Assembly (NCBI GenBank): GCA_030280995.1
Contig: JASXTE010000014.1
Location: forward strand, 28,986,150 to 29,050,149
Direction of reading: 5' to 3'
Length of the DNA stretch: 64,000 bases
From: Hemileia vastatrix
Taxonomy: Eukaryota; Basidiomycota; Pucciniomycetes; Pucciniales; Zaghouaniaceae
Within the stretch, counting starts at the first letter, position 1; every line of letters begins with the position of its first letter. A model generated the notes under the pieces. It made no database searches. It was not told where the DNA came from and saw only the letters and a list, made by a program, of their open reading frames with translations. A program made the translations under genes and the position numbers. Positions 11,515-21,549 of this stretch are shown here, piece after piece.

Positions 11515-11800
11515 TCTTCTCCATCTGGTGCTGGTGTTATTGCTGCTGCTGCTGATGGTGTCATGCCTTCAGTAAGGATTCAAACATGGGATGGGCCCAA
11601 GTTTGTTGGTGATGATGTAAAGTGGTTTTTGGGAAGATATGAGGCTGCTGCTGGAATTGATGGGGCTTCTCATTTAGATATGGTGAAGCAGGTAATATTT
11701 TTCATTGGTGATAGGGAAGTTGAGAAGGAGATTACTGAAATGGAGGGTTATAAGACTAGGGATTGGAAAAGGCTTAGTAGGGAAATGGTGGACAGATGTT
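11515..11800 (+). pseudogene. gag: 5' fragment of a Gypsy gag (element G3)
   Basis: The start ATG TCT TCT at 11515 opens a frame with the phrases RIQTWDGPKFVGDDVKWFL, RYEAAAGIDG and EMEGYKTRDW, a pattern I recognise from basidiomycete Ty3/Gypsy capsid N-termini. The frame runs on to about 11859, but the gag-like sequence stops near MVDR at about 11800, where unrelated DNA with direct repeats begins. No protease, reverse transcriptase or second LTR follows, so only the first quarter or so of gag remains. The break coincides with the start of the region holding the TET/JBP-like gene, which may have been inserted here. Confidence 0.65.
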
Positions 11801-11809
11801 GTTTCAAAG

Positions 11810-12100
11810 TCTCGTACTTGCTGAAAGCATACAGGACAATGCTACAATTTAAAAATTAATAATTTATTGAAGTATAACTTTCTAAGTCAATATATTGATC
11901 AGAGCAAGATTTTTCATTTTATATATGTGGATATCATAATTCCGTAAATTTTTTAATATTACTAGTGTATTGGAGTTATACTTTCATTATATTATTAATA
12001 TTAAGTGTAGAGCCAAATCTCGTACTTGCTGAATGCATACAGGATAAAGCTATACTCTTTATATGTATAATTTAATAAAGTATACCTTTGAAACGCTTTC
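11810..12100 (+). repeat. Pair of ~70-bp direct repeats 208 bp apart
   Basis: TCTCGTACTTGCTGAA followed by a GCATACAGGA block occurs at about 11810 and again at about 12018, each continuing with an AT-rich tail resembling the other. The first copy marks the point where gag homology stops. They could be terminal or subterminal repeats of a mobile segment carrying the downstream dioxygenase gene. No inverted partner was seen. Confidence 0.5.
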
Positions 12101-12295
12101 TTAATATTTGAAATAAAGAAAAAGTATATAAATTTACTAATATGTAGATATGCTAACTTTTGTATTTCTAATATTGAAGATATGATAAAGTTAAAGGTAT
12201 CATTGACTGATAATTGAAATTATTTTACTATTTTCTAATTTTTGATTTTTTTCTATTTTAAATCAAAATTGAATTCTCTTAGGATTGAACCATCA

Positions 12296-14638
12296 ATGAG
12301 TAACGATTTGAAAAAAAAAACGGCCAGGGAAGAACTCTAACAATAGGTGGGCGAAAGACATAGCTACTGGAATGAAACTTGTAAACGCTCTTGGAATGGA
12401 TACAAACGGGAAGAAGCCACATTTCTATGCACGATCTTATGCAAATAATATGACAGATTGCAATAATTATTACAATTTTTTTCCTGGATGTAGTATTTAT
12501 AAACCAAAAGGTGTCTTAATACCTAATGTTCTTGTGCAGACTTTTGAAATTCATGAGCTCAAAGAACTAGATATGTTAGAAGCTACGGTGCGATGCATTA
12601 AGGATCTTTCTTACTGCAAACATGAAATTAAAAATAATGGTTATCATCAAAGAGCTGGTGGTTTTGGAAAAATGTTTGGTGGTGGCTTTATTTTAGATAG
12701 AAAGAAATCTTTTCATATTTGTAAGTATCACTTTTTTTAATTTAAATACTGAATTTTTGAATGCTTTCCTTGCAGATGAATACACTGATGATATTGTAAA
12801 AACGGATGAATATAAAAAACGAATGAAGAGGATTGCAATGTACTTTGAATATTTTTTTAAAAAAATATCATATGTAAAGTACAATGAGGCAACTAATCTT
12901 TGCGCAAAACTTGGTATTCCTGGATTTTCAAAAGTTTCTAGTGAAGAAGAGGGTGTACCGTTGTGGTAGCCTAAAGTTTAGTACGGCACCTAAATAAGTA
13001 AATGGAGTTATTACGGCGTGCAAGATTGGCGTTATTATTTTTATTTTTTATATATAAAAGGGTTTTATTTAATTTATTTGAGTTTTAAATATGAAGAAAT
13101 TGGTTACGAGCAAATGCCTACACAAAAACAATTTATTTTACGGAGAAAACTTATTTTTACGGTCTGAAAAATTTATAAGTATCAAGTCAAGTCACTCAAG
13201 AACCTTGGGAAATTTTCCCAGAATTTTTACTATTTTTCTTATATTTTTAAATGAATTTTAAAGTTTTATAGAAATATTTACGTTTTCAAAAATTACTTAA
13301 CTTTGATGAATTTTCACGGGGTAAATAGAGCTGCGCAGACTACGAAAATTAATTTGGTATGTAAAGGGGAAGTAGCTCTATTATGTGTAATTTTTTTAGA
13401 TTTTTTATTATAGTTTTAAGGTTCTAATTGAGTCCGGAAGTCCGGACGGACTCCGCTTTGACTCCGTACAGACTCCGTACGGACTCCGTACGGGCTCCGG
13501 ATTGACTCTGGAAGAGCTCTGGAGGGGAAAACTTAGGCACGTGACTAGGAATACTTAAGCACTTCTCAAACTCGAAATTGAGAGGGGGGACACATCATAC
13601 AGCTTAATCATTAACTACCACAGTCTCATTTTTTATTACTCAACAAATTAAATAAATTTGTAATACCCTTATAACATTATTATTTTTTACAAAACATTTT
13701 AGAAATACAATTCAACAGTTTAAATAACACTTCATACAGGGTATCTTTAGAAAGGTCTTCATCACTGGGACTTGATTATTGCTGTCTCATAAAAATTTAA
13801 ATTATTATAAAAACATAAAAGTCAATCTTTTCAGATCTTTCACTGGTACACCTTAATTGTTGTTATCAGTATTTCTTTTATCAACAGCCACTTTCTTTAA
13901 ATCTCAATAAGCGTTAAATATTTTAGAGTTTCATTATTTTTATCAATCAGATCTAAGTAGATTGGTTAGCTTAGTGATTTAGAACACCTACTTTGTTATT
14001 TTTATTGGAAGGACGGGGTTTTCAGCTAAATCCACACATCTCCTCCGGATTCTGCTTACAGCAAGGCGACTGTAAGAGTTTACCTTACCATACCGTTTGC
14101 TAGTAATTTAACTTGGACATCTGGAGGGAATGGTAATGGGTTCTCTAATGAGGTTCATCTCGATAAGGATGCAAGTGAGTATACTTTAGGAATATTTTTT
14201 CCTAAAGATACAGAAAAAAACACCATTCATATGAAGTATGATAAGACCCAACCACGACAAATAGGTGGAGAACTTATGTTTCCCGAAATTCGAAGTAAAA
14301 CCAACTTTGAAGCAACTAATGGAATAACAGTGACATTATGGCCTGCCAATAAACTAAGGCATTTCACCTCAAGATGTCATGAAATTCCTGGCTTCACTAG
14401 GATAGGTTCTTCTATTCAAATCAGCACTAGACTTTTTCATGCTATAGAAAAGCTTAATGTTTTTGATATTGATATTTCAGAATACTTAGAAATTAAAAAA
14501 GAAAAATTTAGGTTAGAATATTTGATTAGTGCTTTGGGAGTTTTTTTGAAAAGAGATGACTTAATAGAGGAAGAAATAGAATCAGCAAAGTATTATTTAT
14601 CTAATGTTAAGACAAATCTAAAAAATCTAGATATATAA
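12296..14638 (+). pseudogene. TET/JBP-like 2OG-Fe(II) dioxygenase, split by a solo LTR
   Basis: The predicted enzyme would oxidise 5-methylcytosine or thymine bases if active. Exon 1 begins at ATG 12296; a run of ten A (12311-12320) is one base too long for the frame, so there is a frameshift there, real or technical. Exon 1 ends at 12720, a 55-bp intron (GTAAGT..TTGCAG) follows, and exon 2 resumes at 12776. A solo LTR interrupts at 12961; after removing it and one target copy the frame continues without a break from 14096 to the stop at 14638. Residues expected of the double-stranded beta-helix are visible: HxD as HLD (14156-14164), a distal His in RHFT (14360-14362), and a 2OG-binding Arg in GFTRIGSS (14399-14401). 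Preceding blocks such as HQRAGGFGKMFGGG fit the fungal Tet-like class from memory. Exons upstream of 12296 are possible. As it stands it is broken. Confidence 0.65.
12962..14090 (+). mobile_element. Solo LTR inserted in the dioxygenase gene
   Basis: The element starts TGTGGTAGCC and ends TTACCTTACCA. TACCG (possibly TACCGT) is duplicated at 12956-12960 and 14091-14095. Its right end matches the LTR ending at 11215, so it belongs to the same family as G3. No internal coding region is present, consistent with LTR-LTR recombination. It includes a run of GACTCCG-type short repeats near 13435-13515 and a tRNA-like A-box segment near 13955. Confidence 0.75.
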
Positions 14639-15437
14639 ATATTAAAAATTTATATTATATATACACAACTTAATGCAAATTTAAACATGATAAATACTGG
14701 GAGTAGCTGTAACATTTTCAGTTTTGATAATTATAGTATTATCTATTTTTTTTATTTGTGAAATAAAATAATTTTTTTTCATAATATTATAAGAAAACTT
14801 GATTTACTTTTGAGGAAATATATAAGTTGTGAAATCTTTAAATGTCATTTTTATTAAATTGGTAGCAAAGGTTCTAAAATAAAAAAAACTATAATAAAGA
14901 ATTTGAAATATATTAGCCATAAAAATGTGCTTTTAATGCTACCAAATTAACTGTATAGTATTTTAGGTCAAACAGGCTTATTAATAAAAAAGTTAATAAT
15001 AAAGAGTTAAGGAAAGAATTTTGAATCAATAATAGATTAAATTGTATTTTTTTAAGAATGTACTCATTTAATTATTTAAATTGTTCTACTTCTGATTAAA
15101 AATGTTACAATCAACGAAAATATTTGTAATAATTAATAGATTATATAATATTAAAGGTAAAGTAACAAAACTAGAGCAGTTATCATATTTTTATATAAAC
15201 AATAAAATATTTAAGAATTTAATACAAGTATTTGAAATCATATAAGTAGATTTTAAAATCTTTGTTATTGCTGGACTTACAATAATTTTTTTTAATAATT
15301 AATTTAGAAAATCATGTCAAAGGTTACTTAATAAATTTCAAAGATGGTCACATTTTTGACGTATTTGAAGGAAAATAACTTGAATTATACAAGATATATC
15401 ATATAGACAGAACTTTATCTATTTACATGTTGGAATG
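14639..15437. other. AT-rich spacer, no gene seen
   Basis: Very AT-rich DNA between the 3' end of the dioxygenase gene and the last exon of the minus-strand gene. No ORF, hairpin series or terminal repeat stands out. Confidence 0.5.
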
Positions 15438-18118
15438 TTAATTTATTGAAAGGCTATGTTTAGCAAAAAAAGGTGATACTGGCTGAATGGAGCTCCAGTG
15501 ATTAAGAAAATCTGCAGAAATAGCCCTAGCAATTCCCAGAGGACTTGGGGTATCAAATTTTAAAGGAAATGGATCACACTTGCCTATAAAAGGTTTTATT
15601 AATGTTAAAATATAGTTATTTAAATTTTTCCAAATTATTTCTTCCATCAAATGATTTTTTTTTCATGTAAATTAAGAAACTTTACTTCTGATATTACCTC
15701 CAAGCAATCAGCTGCTGAAGCCAATCTATGATCTTGAGAGCTCAGAAATAAACCACGGACACCATCAATTATATAGAATGTGAAAGATTGATATCGGTGG
15801 TGGGAGTATTCAGAATTTATTTTGTTTAGTGCAGCCTTTTGTTTCTCTCTCATTATAGTCAGTTCAGTATTTTTGTTTTTCTCACTTGATTGTTGAGCTT
15901 CACTAGTCTTGCCACTTGATATTGTTGCAGCACAATATTTTGTTTTAAGAATGATAATTGACATAATTATATCAATGATAATATTGCTTATTTGAAGAAG
16001 AGTTGACATTGATATATCACGGGTTTGAAGTGCAGTGGGACCAACTTCTAAGCCATCAGAAATCGGACTCTTCAGATTTGAAAGGTGATCTAGAAGCTGA
16101 AGACCACGTTCAATTGGACAATCTGAGTTAATGTTTTGATGTGATGGAAGCTGGCTGAATTCATGTGCGGTCAGATAAAGTGAAGATGATATAAGAGATA
16201 CCCATGAAGAACGGCAGTGGTCACTTGGGATCATTAATCTCATGAGCATTCGGATAAGATTCACTACGCAATATAGGGGGTGGACTTGCTAGCAAGTCCT
16301 CAACCTGAACTCAGATGGAACTCGGACTGAACTCATACTGAACTCATGCTGAACTCTACTTGGACACCCACCTAAAACTGTTCTGCTGAGTGGTGTTCAT
16401 CCCTGATTGTATGGTTCCTTTATCAATAGCTCAATGTGTGCTCAATCTGTGGTGAGTTTGGGTCCAAGGTTGCGGACTCGCTAGCAAGTCCGCCCCCCAT
16501 ATTGCGTGGTGATTGGATTCATGGTGATCCGTTTTCTTTGTTGAGGAAAGAATTTCAGTATTTAAACCATCAGGATCACATAAATCTTCCATTTTTTTGA
16601 AATCAATATTATCGAGTACCCATAGCTGTGAGCTATCAATCTCTAAAAAAATATTTGCTACAAAAGGAAAAAAAAATAAGTAAAAGAACAAAAGTCAAGA
16701 CTAAAAATTATGGTAACTTACATAACTCAGTAAGTTTTGAAAGCCAATCTTCTCCACAAGATTTTTCCCAATGAAAAGTAAACATTGGAATATTTGACAT
16801 GGGTTCTTGGGAAGAAGTAGAAGAGCGTAATTCGAGGAGAGTAACAATTTTCAACCACGACCTGAGGACCTTTGCGGTGCTGATTCTACCTTTATAAAAA
16901 TTATGAATTTTACAGAATTCCTCCTGCAAATCAGATTTTTTTAGAACTGAGGGTGAATAAGTTAGAGGTTTTTTCGATATCTTGATTGGAGTTGATTTCA
17001 TTGGTAGAGAAGCTTTCAAAGAGGTCAAAGTAGGTAATTTAGGAGGTGATGGGTATTGCTTCTTAGAAATGAAGGAATTTGGTGATGAGCTGTTTGAATC
17101 ATCATCTTTATCAAACATATCAACATGTCTTGAAGAAGATTTTAAACTTTGATTTTTTTGATGAACAAGCATAGCTTCATATTCTGACAGTTGATCATCG
17201 CTATTTTCATTGCTCTTTTCATCATCTTCATCAGGGAGAGGGCGTTTATGGATGGAACAATCTACAGCAGGTGAGTTTCTGGTACAAAATATCAAAAGAA
17301 AGATAAAAAGTACAATATGTAAGCAATAAAAGAGATATATGATAGAATTTTAAAGATAAAAGAATAACAATAAAAAAAAGGAAACAAGAATATACTCATT
17401 ATCAAAACCTTTGCTTTTTTTTTGAGATTTATTATTTGATACATCAGAAAATTCATTAGCAGAAGCCGGTTTAATACGTCGAACAAAAGAGGAGCCTTGG
17501 GATAATCTCTTTTTCTTGGAGCGGATAACAGGTGTTTCAAGATTTTCCTTAGAAGTTGAAGCATGAGTTGAAGCTGATGGTTCATCTGTCTCATCATCAT
17601 CCCTAATGACAATGACTTCATCAGGAGGAATCATACCCTCCTCATAAGCTACAAATATATATGAAGAAAAAAAAATATTAATAATCTTATCTACTAATTT
17701 AAAAGGAGACAAAAAAGGTGATGAACATACATTTTTCAAGGCTTTTCACATATTGGAGTAAGTCATTACAAGGGTTAGATAAATATGAAGGAGAAGGATT
17801 ATTGTTAAGGATCTTGACAAGCTCTTCTGTTTTATCTCTAGCCAATTCAAGTAAATTGCGATACTGAACTCTCGTTATTTCCTGCCTCTCATTGCTAAGT
17901 ACAGGAGGGTTAGGTGCCATGCCATGTGGCAGACATGGTGCAAGCTCAAAAGCTTCAAAGTGAGTATCAATCAGAGAGTGGGATGAAACACATTTGGGTG
18001 CTGGAAAATCAAATTTTTGAAAAAAAAAGATATAGAACATAAGTGAAATATATAAATTAAGAGAGAGGAACATGATATACATACAAAGTGGAGGTGTAGG
18101 ATTTTGTATACTAGACAT
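15438..18118 (-). CDS. Unrecognised multi-exon gene, interrupted by a MITE
   Basis: Exons on the minus strand: 18118-18085, 18000-17731, 17648-17396, 17278-16722, then 16657 down to about 15690. All four introns (84, 82, 117 and 64 bp) have GT..AG borders that keep phase, which strongly supports a real gene. A final exon around 15650-15438 is likely, but its acceptor is unresolved. The N-terminal half is Ser/Lys/Asp-rich and disordered, with basic patches (SKKKRLSQ, SQKKSKGF) suggesting nuclear location. The C-terminal half is structured, with hydrophobic helices (SNIIIDIIMSIIIL), a charged segment and the block SHHRYQSFTFYIIDG. The only break is a 250-bp CACTA-type MITE in exon 5; without it and one ATT copy the frame reads straight through (HESN-LIRML). 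I do not recognise the family. It may be a cargo or accessory gene of the neighbouring transposon cluster. Confidence 0.6.
16262..16511. mobile_element. 250-bp CACTA-type MITE with ATT target duplication
   Basis: The ends read CACTACGCAATATAGGGGG and, inverted, CACCACGCAATATGGGGGG, both running on into GGACTTGCTAGCAAGTCC-like palindromes. ATT is duplicated at 16259-16261 and 16512-16514. CAC ends and a 3-bp duplication are hallmarks of CACTA (EnSpm) elements. Subterminal DNA repeats GAACTCA-like words. It disrupts exon 5 of the minus-strand gene and encodes nothing, so it must have been mobilised in trans. Confidence 0.85.
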
Positions 18119-19150
18119 ATTGATTAATGAATATTAAAAAAAAGTATTCGATATCAAAAAATTATGATGTAATATGATGAATAATTATAAGAAACTCTAT
18201 TCTAGAAAATTGAAGTTGATAATTTAATAGGATAAAAAATTGAATAAGATTAAAATTAAAGTGAGGATGAAAGAAACAGAAAACATAAAGAGGGGGATTT
18301 TATATTATTTGAGCTTTTTTTAACATGTATTATTCATAGTGGGGTAAACTGAGTAACATGCTAAATCACAATCTGTTTATATTGAAGCGAAATTTGATGT
18401 AGCTAACAGAAAATACTAGTAATTCTTTGGGGACTTTTAGTGTGAAAAACAAATAATAACAAATTTATATCCCATATGCAAATTGCCACGGGTAAATACA
18501 AAATTTTTAAATTAGAATTTACTCCTAAACAATGGAGATACACTTAATTAGTATATTATATGAAAAAAAAGGATAATCCTTTATGAATATTTGTTAAATT
18601 TACTTTCAGATGACAATGCAAGATTTACATATATACTGATATGCCTCATCAAACAAGAAATGAATTATAAATATAAAATTGGTAACATTAGAATTTAAGA
18701 TAAGAATTTGTTTTTTAAGTGACAGGAGGAGTGTCAGGCTAGGGTGTGGGCACCGTGACCAAACCTTTGATAAACTTGGATACAACTAAGGGAAAAAAAA
18801 ATTGAATAGTTTTATTTTGCAATATATCTTAGTCTGCACAAGATATTGCATTGTTGTCCCTAACTATACCAAAATTGTTACTTTTCAAAAGTTATAGGAC
18901 TACTAAGTTGATAAAATATTATTATGAATCACCCAATGAAATACCTTAAGCAACATTCAAAATTATTAAAATATTAATATTCAATTTGAGATTTGGATTA
19001 GCTAATTTTTCACAACTTACCACAGTTTTGATTAATATAATAAAACTTGAAAAAAATTGTTGAGATAACCTAGAAATGGGTGCAAGAAAATGATGAAACA
19101 TATGACTTGAAACTTAACTCATACACTATTGATAAACTTCATGGATCCTG
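18119..19150. other. Gene-free flank of the dyad array
   Basis: AT-rich sequence upstream of the minus-strand gene at 15438-18118, so it should contain that gene's promoter. A G-rich patch (GTGTCAGGCTAGGGTGTGGG) at 18732-18751 stands out from its surroundings but matches nothing else in the window. No ORF or transposon end was identified. Confidence 0.45.
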
Positions 19151-19570
19151 ATTAATTTCTATCGAAATTAATTTTGAGACTAGCATATTGAATTTTAGCT
19201 ATGACCAAGTACTGTAAGTGCCATGGTTTGTATTCAATATATTGGTGTTGAAATTAATTTTGATAGGAATCAACAAGTATCACATGGCACCATGCATGAA
19301 ACACTGACAGAAACCATCAAATTTATGAGGCAATGAACCTCATAATTTCGATCGAAATTAATATAGACCCCTGCATATTGAATACAAGCCATTTCACATG
19401 GACTACACAGACATAGATAAAATTCAACACGCATGGCTTAAAACTAATTTTGATCGAAATTAACCAAGGCATTAAAACATCAATTTTTATATGGTGTACT
19501 TGATCAAACCAGTTTATCTAACTGCTTAGCTTACCTATACTTATAGGAATTTTATGCATAGTCCATGTCC

Positions 19571-19890
19571 ATATTAATTTCAATCAAAATTAATGTTGAC
19601 TAATACATAATGAATACATGCTATGCCACTTACACTTGCCAGGCATAGCTACCATTAAATATGCCAGTATCAAAAATTAATTTCGATCGAAATTAATGAG
19701 CATGATAATCATGAATTTCTGGAGTCAACTGCTTATTTTTATGCATGGTGCCTTGCCAACATTAATTTTGATCAAAATTACTTTTGATACTGGCATATTG
19801 CATGTATATATGCCTGGAAAGTGTAAGTGGCATAGTGTGTATTCATTATGTATTGGTCAACATTAATTTCGATCGAATTTAATGTTGACA
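19571..19890 (+). repeat. Left arm of a ~315-bp inverted duplication within the array
   Basis: This stretch, including four dyad sites and the spacers between them, matches the reverse complement of 20770-21089 at roughly nine bases in ten by eye. Shared blocks include GAGCATGATAATCATGAATT and CTTATTTTTATGCATGGTGC. The spacers are therefore duplicated units, not unrelated sequences. Confidence 0.75.
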
Positions 19891-20769
19891 TTTGCATATT
19901 GAACCCAAGGCAGAAAACAACCCAGAAGATTCTTCATAAAACTTCCCATTAATTTCGATCGAAACTAAGGCTGACCATATACATATTGAATGGTAGTTAT
20001 ATCTGGTCTGAGTAAGCAGAGATTACTTATATTCAATATGTATTGGTCAACATTAATTTTGATCAAAATTAATGAGCATTTTGATCATGAACTTTTTCAG
20101 TCAGTTAGTTGTTTCAATGCATAATGGCATGCCAACATTAATTTTGATCAAAATTAATGTTGAAATGATATAATGCTTTTTTGCATGACATGTAAAGGAC
20201 GGCAAGTATTTTTAAGTATTGAAATTTACTATACATGTTGAGGGTAAATATAAAATTTACATATCCATATTAATTTCTATAAAAATTAATGTTGACCAAT
20301 ACATAATAAATAGTAGATATGCCTGGCTAGTGTAAGTGGCATAGCTTTTTTTCAATCTGCACTTGGCAACATTAATTTCGATCGAAATTAAGGTTCATGA
20401 TTATCATCAATTTATTCAGTCAGTTGCTTACTGTTATGCATGGTAACATGTCAACATTAATTTTAATAAAAATTGAATTTGACATGCCACCAAGCATTTT
20501 TATGTAAGATGAAAAGTAGGGCACTCTATTCTTAAGTAAACACATTACAATGCATATTGAGCATGTAAATATCATTTACACATTAATATTAATTTCAATC
20601 AAAATTAATGTTGACCAATAAACATTGAACACAAGCTTTACAACTTACACACACCAGATATAACTACCATTCAATATGTATATGGTGCTCACTAATTTTG
20701 ATCGAAATTAATGAGCAGTTTTATGAAGAATTTTTTGGGTCGTTTGCTGGTTTGGGTTCAATATGAAAA

Positions 20770-21089
20770 TGTCAATATTAAATTCTATTGAAATTAATGT
20801 TGACCAATATGTAATGAATACACACTATGCCACTTACACTTTCAAGGAATAGACACCATGCAATATGCCAGTATCAAAAGTAATTTCGATCAAAATTAAT
20901 GTTGGCAAGGCACCATGCATAAAAATAAGCAGTTGACTCCAGAAATTCATGATTATCATGCTCATTAATTTCGATCGAAATTAATTTTTGATACTGGCAT
21001 ATTTAATGGTAGCAATGCCTGGAAAGTATAAGTGGCATAGCGTGTATTCACTATGTATTGGTCAACATTAAATTCGATTGAAATTAATA
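20770..21089 (-). repeat. Right arm of the ~315-bp inverted duplication
   Basis: Reverse-complement partner of 19571-19890, separated from it by about 880 bp of further dyad sites and spacers. Together they give a large-scale palindrome superimposed on the small ones. Confidence 0.75.
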
Positions 21090-21549
21090 TGGATACATAA
21101 ATGTGACATAAAGAGGTATGGACCATCAATTTGTTGAAAATACATTTTTATATCTCATACATTATTTGTTTTTCTTAAATAAAATGTTACTCTCTCTCAA
21201 TATCACTATATAACATTTACCAAGCTGCTTTGAAAAAAAACAGAATACATAAAATTCAATATAAGATAGCTATATTACACAGAAGATCACCGTTATACCT
21301 AAGTTATGATGATGTTGATGCTCTATTAATTGATTCCCGAATCTTTACCAGATCAATATCAGCTCCAACCCCAAGTGACTCACGTTCATTCACAGATAAT
21401 CCTTGCAAAAATGTTGCTGAATAGCAATTCTTGGGGAGGTATTTGGGAACATTGAATATACCATTTTGTGCAACTGTCCTTTCTGATTACCGTGAATATG
21501 TTTTTAATGCTGATTTTTTTTTGAGCTGGTGTATGGGCTAAGTCCTTTG

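Larger units (their letters stand above)
19151..21089. repeat. Array of ~20 palindromic elements with core TTTCGATCGAAA
   Basis: About twenty dyad-symmetric sites of 22-24 bp lie 60-125 bp apart, at approximately 19151, 19250, 19341, 19441, 19571, 19675, 19761, 19860, 19948, 20051, 20136, 20268, 20371, 20455, 20587, 20691, 20775, 20880, 20963 and 21066. The best copies read ATTAA, the 12-bp core TTTCGATCGAAA, then TTAAT; many extend symmetrically to GTCAAC...GTTGAC. Variants are mostly C-to-T or G-to-A at the two CpGs, and several (TTTTGATCAAAA at 19761, 20051 and 20136) stay perfectly symmetrical. The array lies between the 5' end of the gene at 18118 and the 3' end of gene X, close to the transposase. 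Likely roles are binding sites for a dimeric protein, such as transposase subterminal repeats or a silencing or replication factor. Confidence 0.85.

Noticed and set aside
13935..14040. tRNA-like segment in the solo LTR
   Set aside because: It has an A-box-like TAGCTTAGTGATT, but the cloverleaf and a proper B box do not form; at most a degenerate tRNA-derived piece.
19151..21089. CRISPR-like repeat-spacer layout
   Set aside because: Repeats are palindromic and variable, spacers are duplicated in inverted order, and the host is eukaryotic with no cas genes.
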